DNA of 64,000 nt from Rubritalea tangerina. Lineage in GTDB: Bacteria > Verrucomicrobiota > Verrucomicrobiia > Verrucomicrobiales > Akkermansiaceae. The position numbers and the translations under genes are program-made. Of this stretch, positions 63,698 through 64,000 are shown in pieces. Location: positions 88,895-152,894 of the forward strand of contig NZ_JBHUJB010000009.1 of the NCBI RefSeq assembly GCF_042683245.1, given 5' to 3'. The notes under the pieces were generated by a model, which made no database searches, was not told the DNA's origin, and saw only the letters and a program-made list of their open reading frames with translations. Positions within the stretch are counted from its first letter, which is position 1. Each line of letters opens with the position of its first letter.

Positions 63698-63810
63698 CTG
63701 GCGACGACCTACTCTCACAGGACCTATCGTCCAACTACCATCGGCGCTAAAGTGTTTCACTTCCGGGTTCGGAACGGGACCGGGTGGTTCCACTCTGCTA
63801 TGGTCACCAG
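63698..63810 (-). rRNA. rrf: 5S ribosomal RNA
   Basis: About 113 nt. Ends CTGGTGAC and GTCGTCGCCAG pair as helix I. Loop regions include GTCCCGTTCCGAACCCGGAAG and AGCGCCGATGGTAGT, standard for bacterial 5S. It is the last gene of an rrn operon transcribed leftwards. The 23S gene should lie beyond the right edge: none of it is recognised in 63811-64000. Confidence 0.95.
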
Positions 63811-64000
63811 ATTCCCGAAGGAAATCTGCTTCCTGATTTACGTGTTAGCTTGTTATGTTTTACGTCCAACACGATGGAACAGGTGATGTACTTCCGACAT
63901 CTGGTGACTTGAGCTTGCTTGATGCTTTGTAAGTCTGCTTCGGTTATTTAAAAGAGCTTTGTTTCATCTGGCTGGGTTGCATTGTTCATCTCTGAACACT
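63811..64000 (-). other. 23S-5S intergenic spacer
   Basis: 190 bp, no tRNA and no recognisable 23S 3' end. It contains GTTTTACGTCCAACACGATGG-type spacer sequence with no open frame of note. Confidence 0.55.

Noticed and set aside
63811..64000. 3' end of 23S rRNA at the right edge
   Set aside because: None of the conserved 23S 3' sequence could be recognised, so it must start beyond the window.

Overview
The window looks like a chromosomal segment of a marine-type member of the Verrucomicrobiota (Rubritalea/Verrucomicrobiales-like). The grounds are a PEP-CTERM sorting signal, a XylR-type AraC regulator, several secreted S1 sulfatases, a GH20 hexosaminidase, a squalene/phytoene-type synthase and the DNSD-style tail on a subtilase. 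No phylogenetic marker was searched, so the taxonomy is inference. Coding density is high. There is no transposase, integrase, phage gene or CRISPR array.

Layout. 1-9.4 kb (minus strand): the 5' part of a GH20 gene, a TonB-ExbB-ExbD-deformylase operon, a LysE exporter, a RapA-like SNF2 ATPase and an AraC/XylR regulator. 9.5-14.4 kb (plus): a PEP-CTERM surface protein, an Uup-like ABC-F ATPase with a small partner gene, and an HI0933-type flavoprotein flanked by three direct copies of a non-coding repeat. 15.2-24.6 kb (plus): a LysM protein, a subtilisin-like protease, an RtcB-type RNA ligase, two small heat-shock proteins with a sigma-54-like site in front, Hsp33, and ArgD. 24.7-32 kb (minus): three sulfatases, FabD and glycerate kinase.

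32.1-32.6 kb holds tRNA-Ser(UGA) followed by two further copies of its 3' tail, the first two copies each trailed by a terminator-like hairpin. This layout resembles the rtT repeats behind E. coli tyrT. Next come a GNAT enzyme, a DUF2520 protein, a SprT-like protein and a CDF metal transporter broken by a single-base frameshift at a G4/C4 tract.

36.2-51.5 kb is dominated by one 14.4-kb gene for an approximately 4,785-residue autotransporter. It has about 60 glycine-rich beta-helix-type repeats and a C-terminal beta-barrel, and sits directly behind a small membrane-anchored coiled-coil protein that is probably its operon partner. 51.9-58.8 kb carries gnd, a squalene/phytoene synthase, hemW, tRNA-Pro(UGG), a CPXCG protein and a pair resembling EboF and EboD of the ebo metabolite-traffic cluster without its other genes. 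59-64 kb has a second glycine-rich secreted protein with cadherin-like domains, a degenerate 5S-like sequence, an unknown membrane-anchored protein, and an intact 5S rRNA with its terminator at the end of an rrn operon that continues off the right edge.

The best candidates for something undescribed are the giant autotransporter with its partner, the tRNA-Ser tail array, the reduced EboD/EboF pair, and the RtcB/Hsp20/Hsp33 stress cluster.
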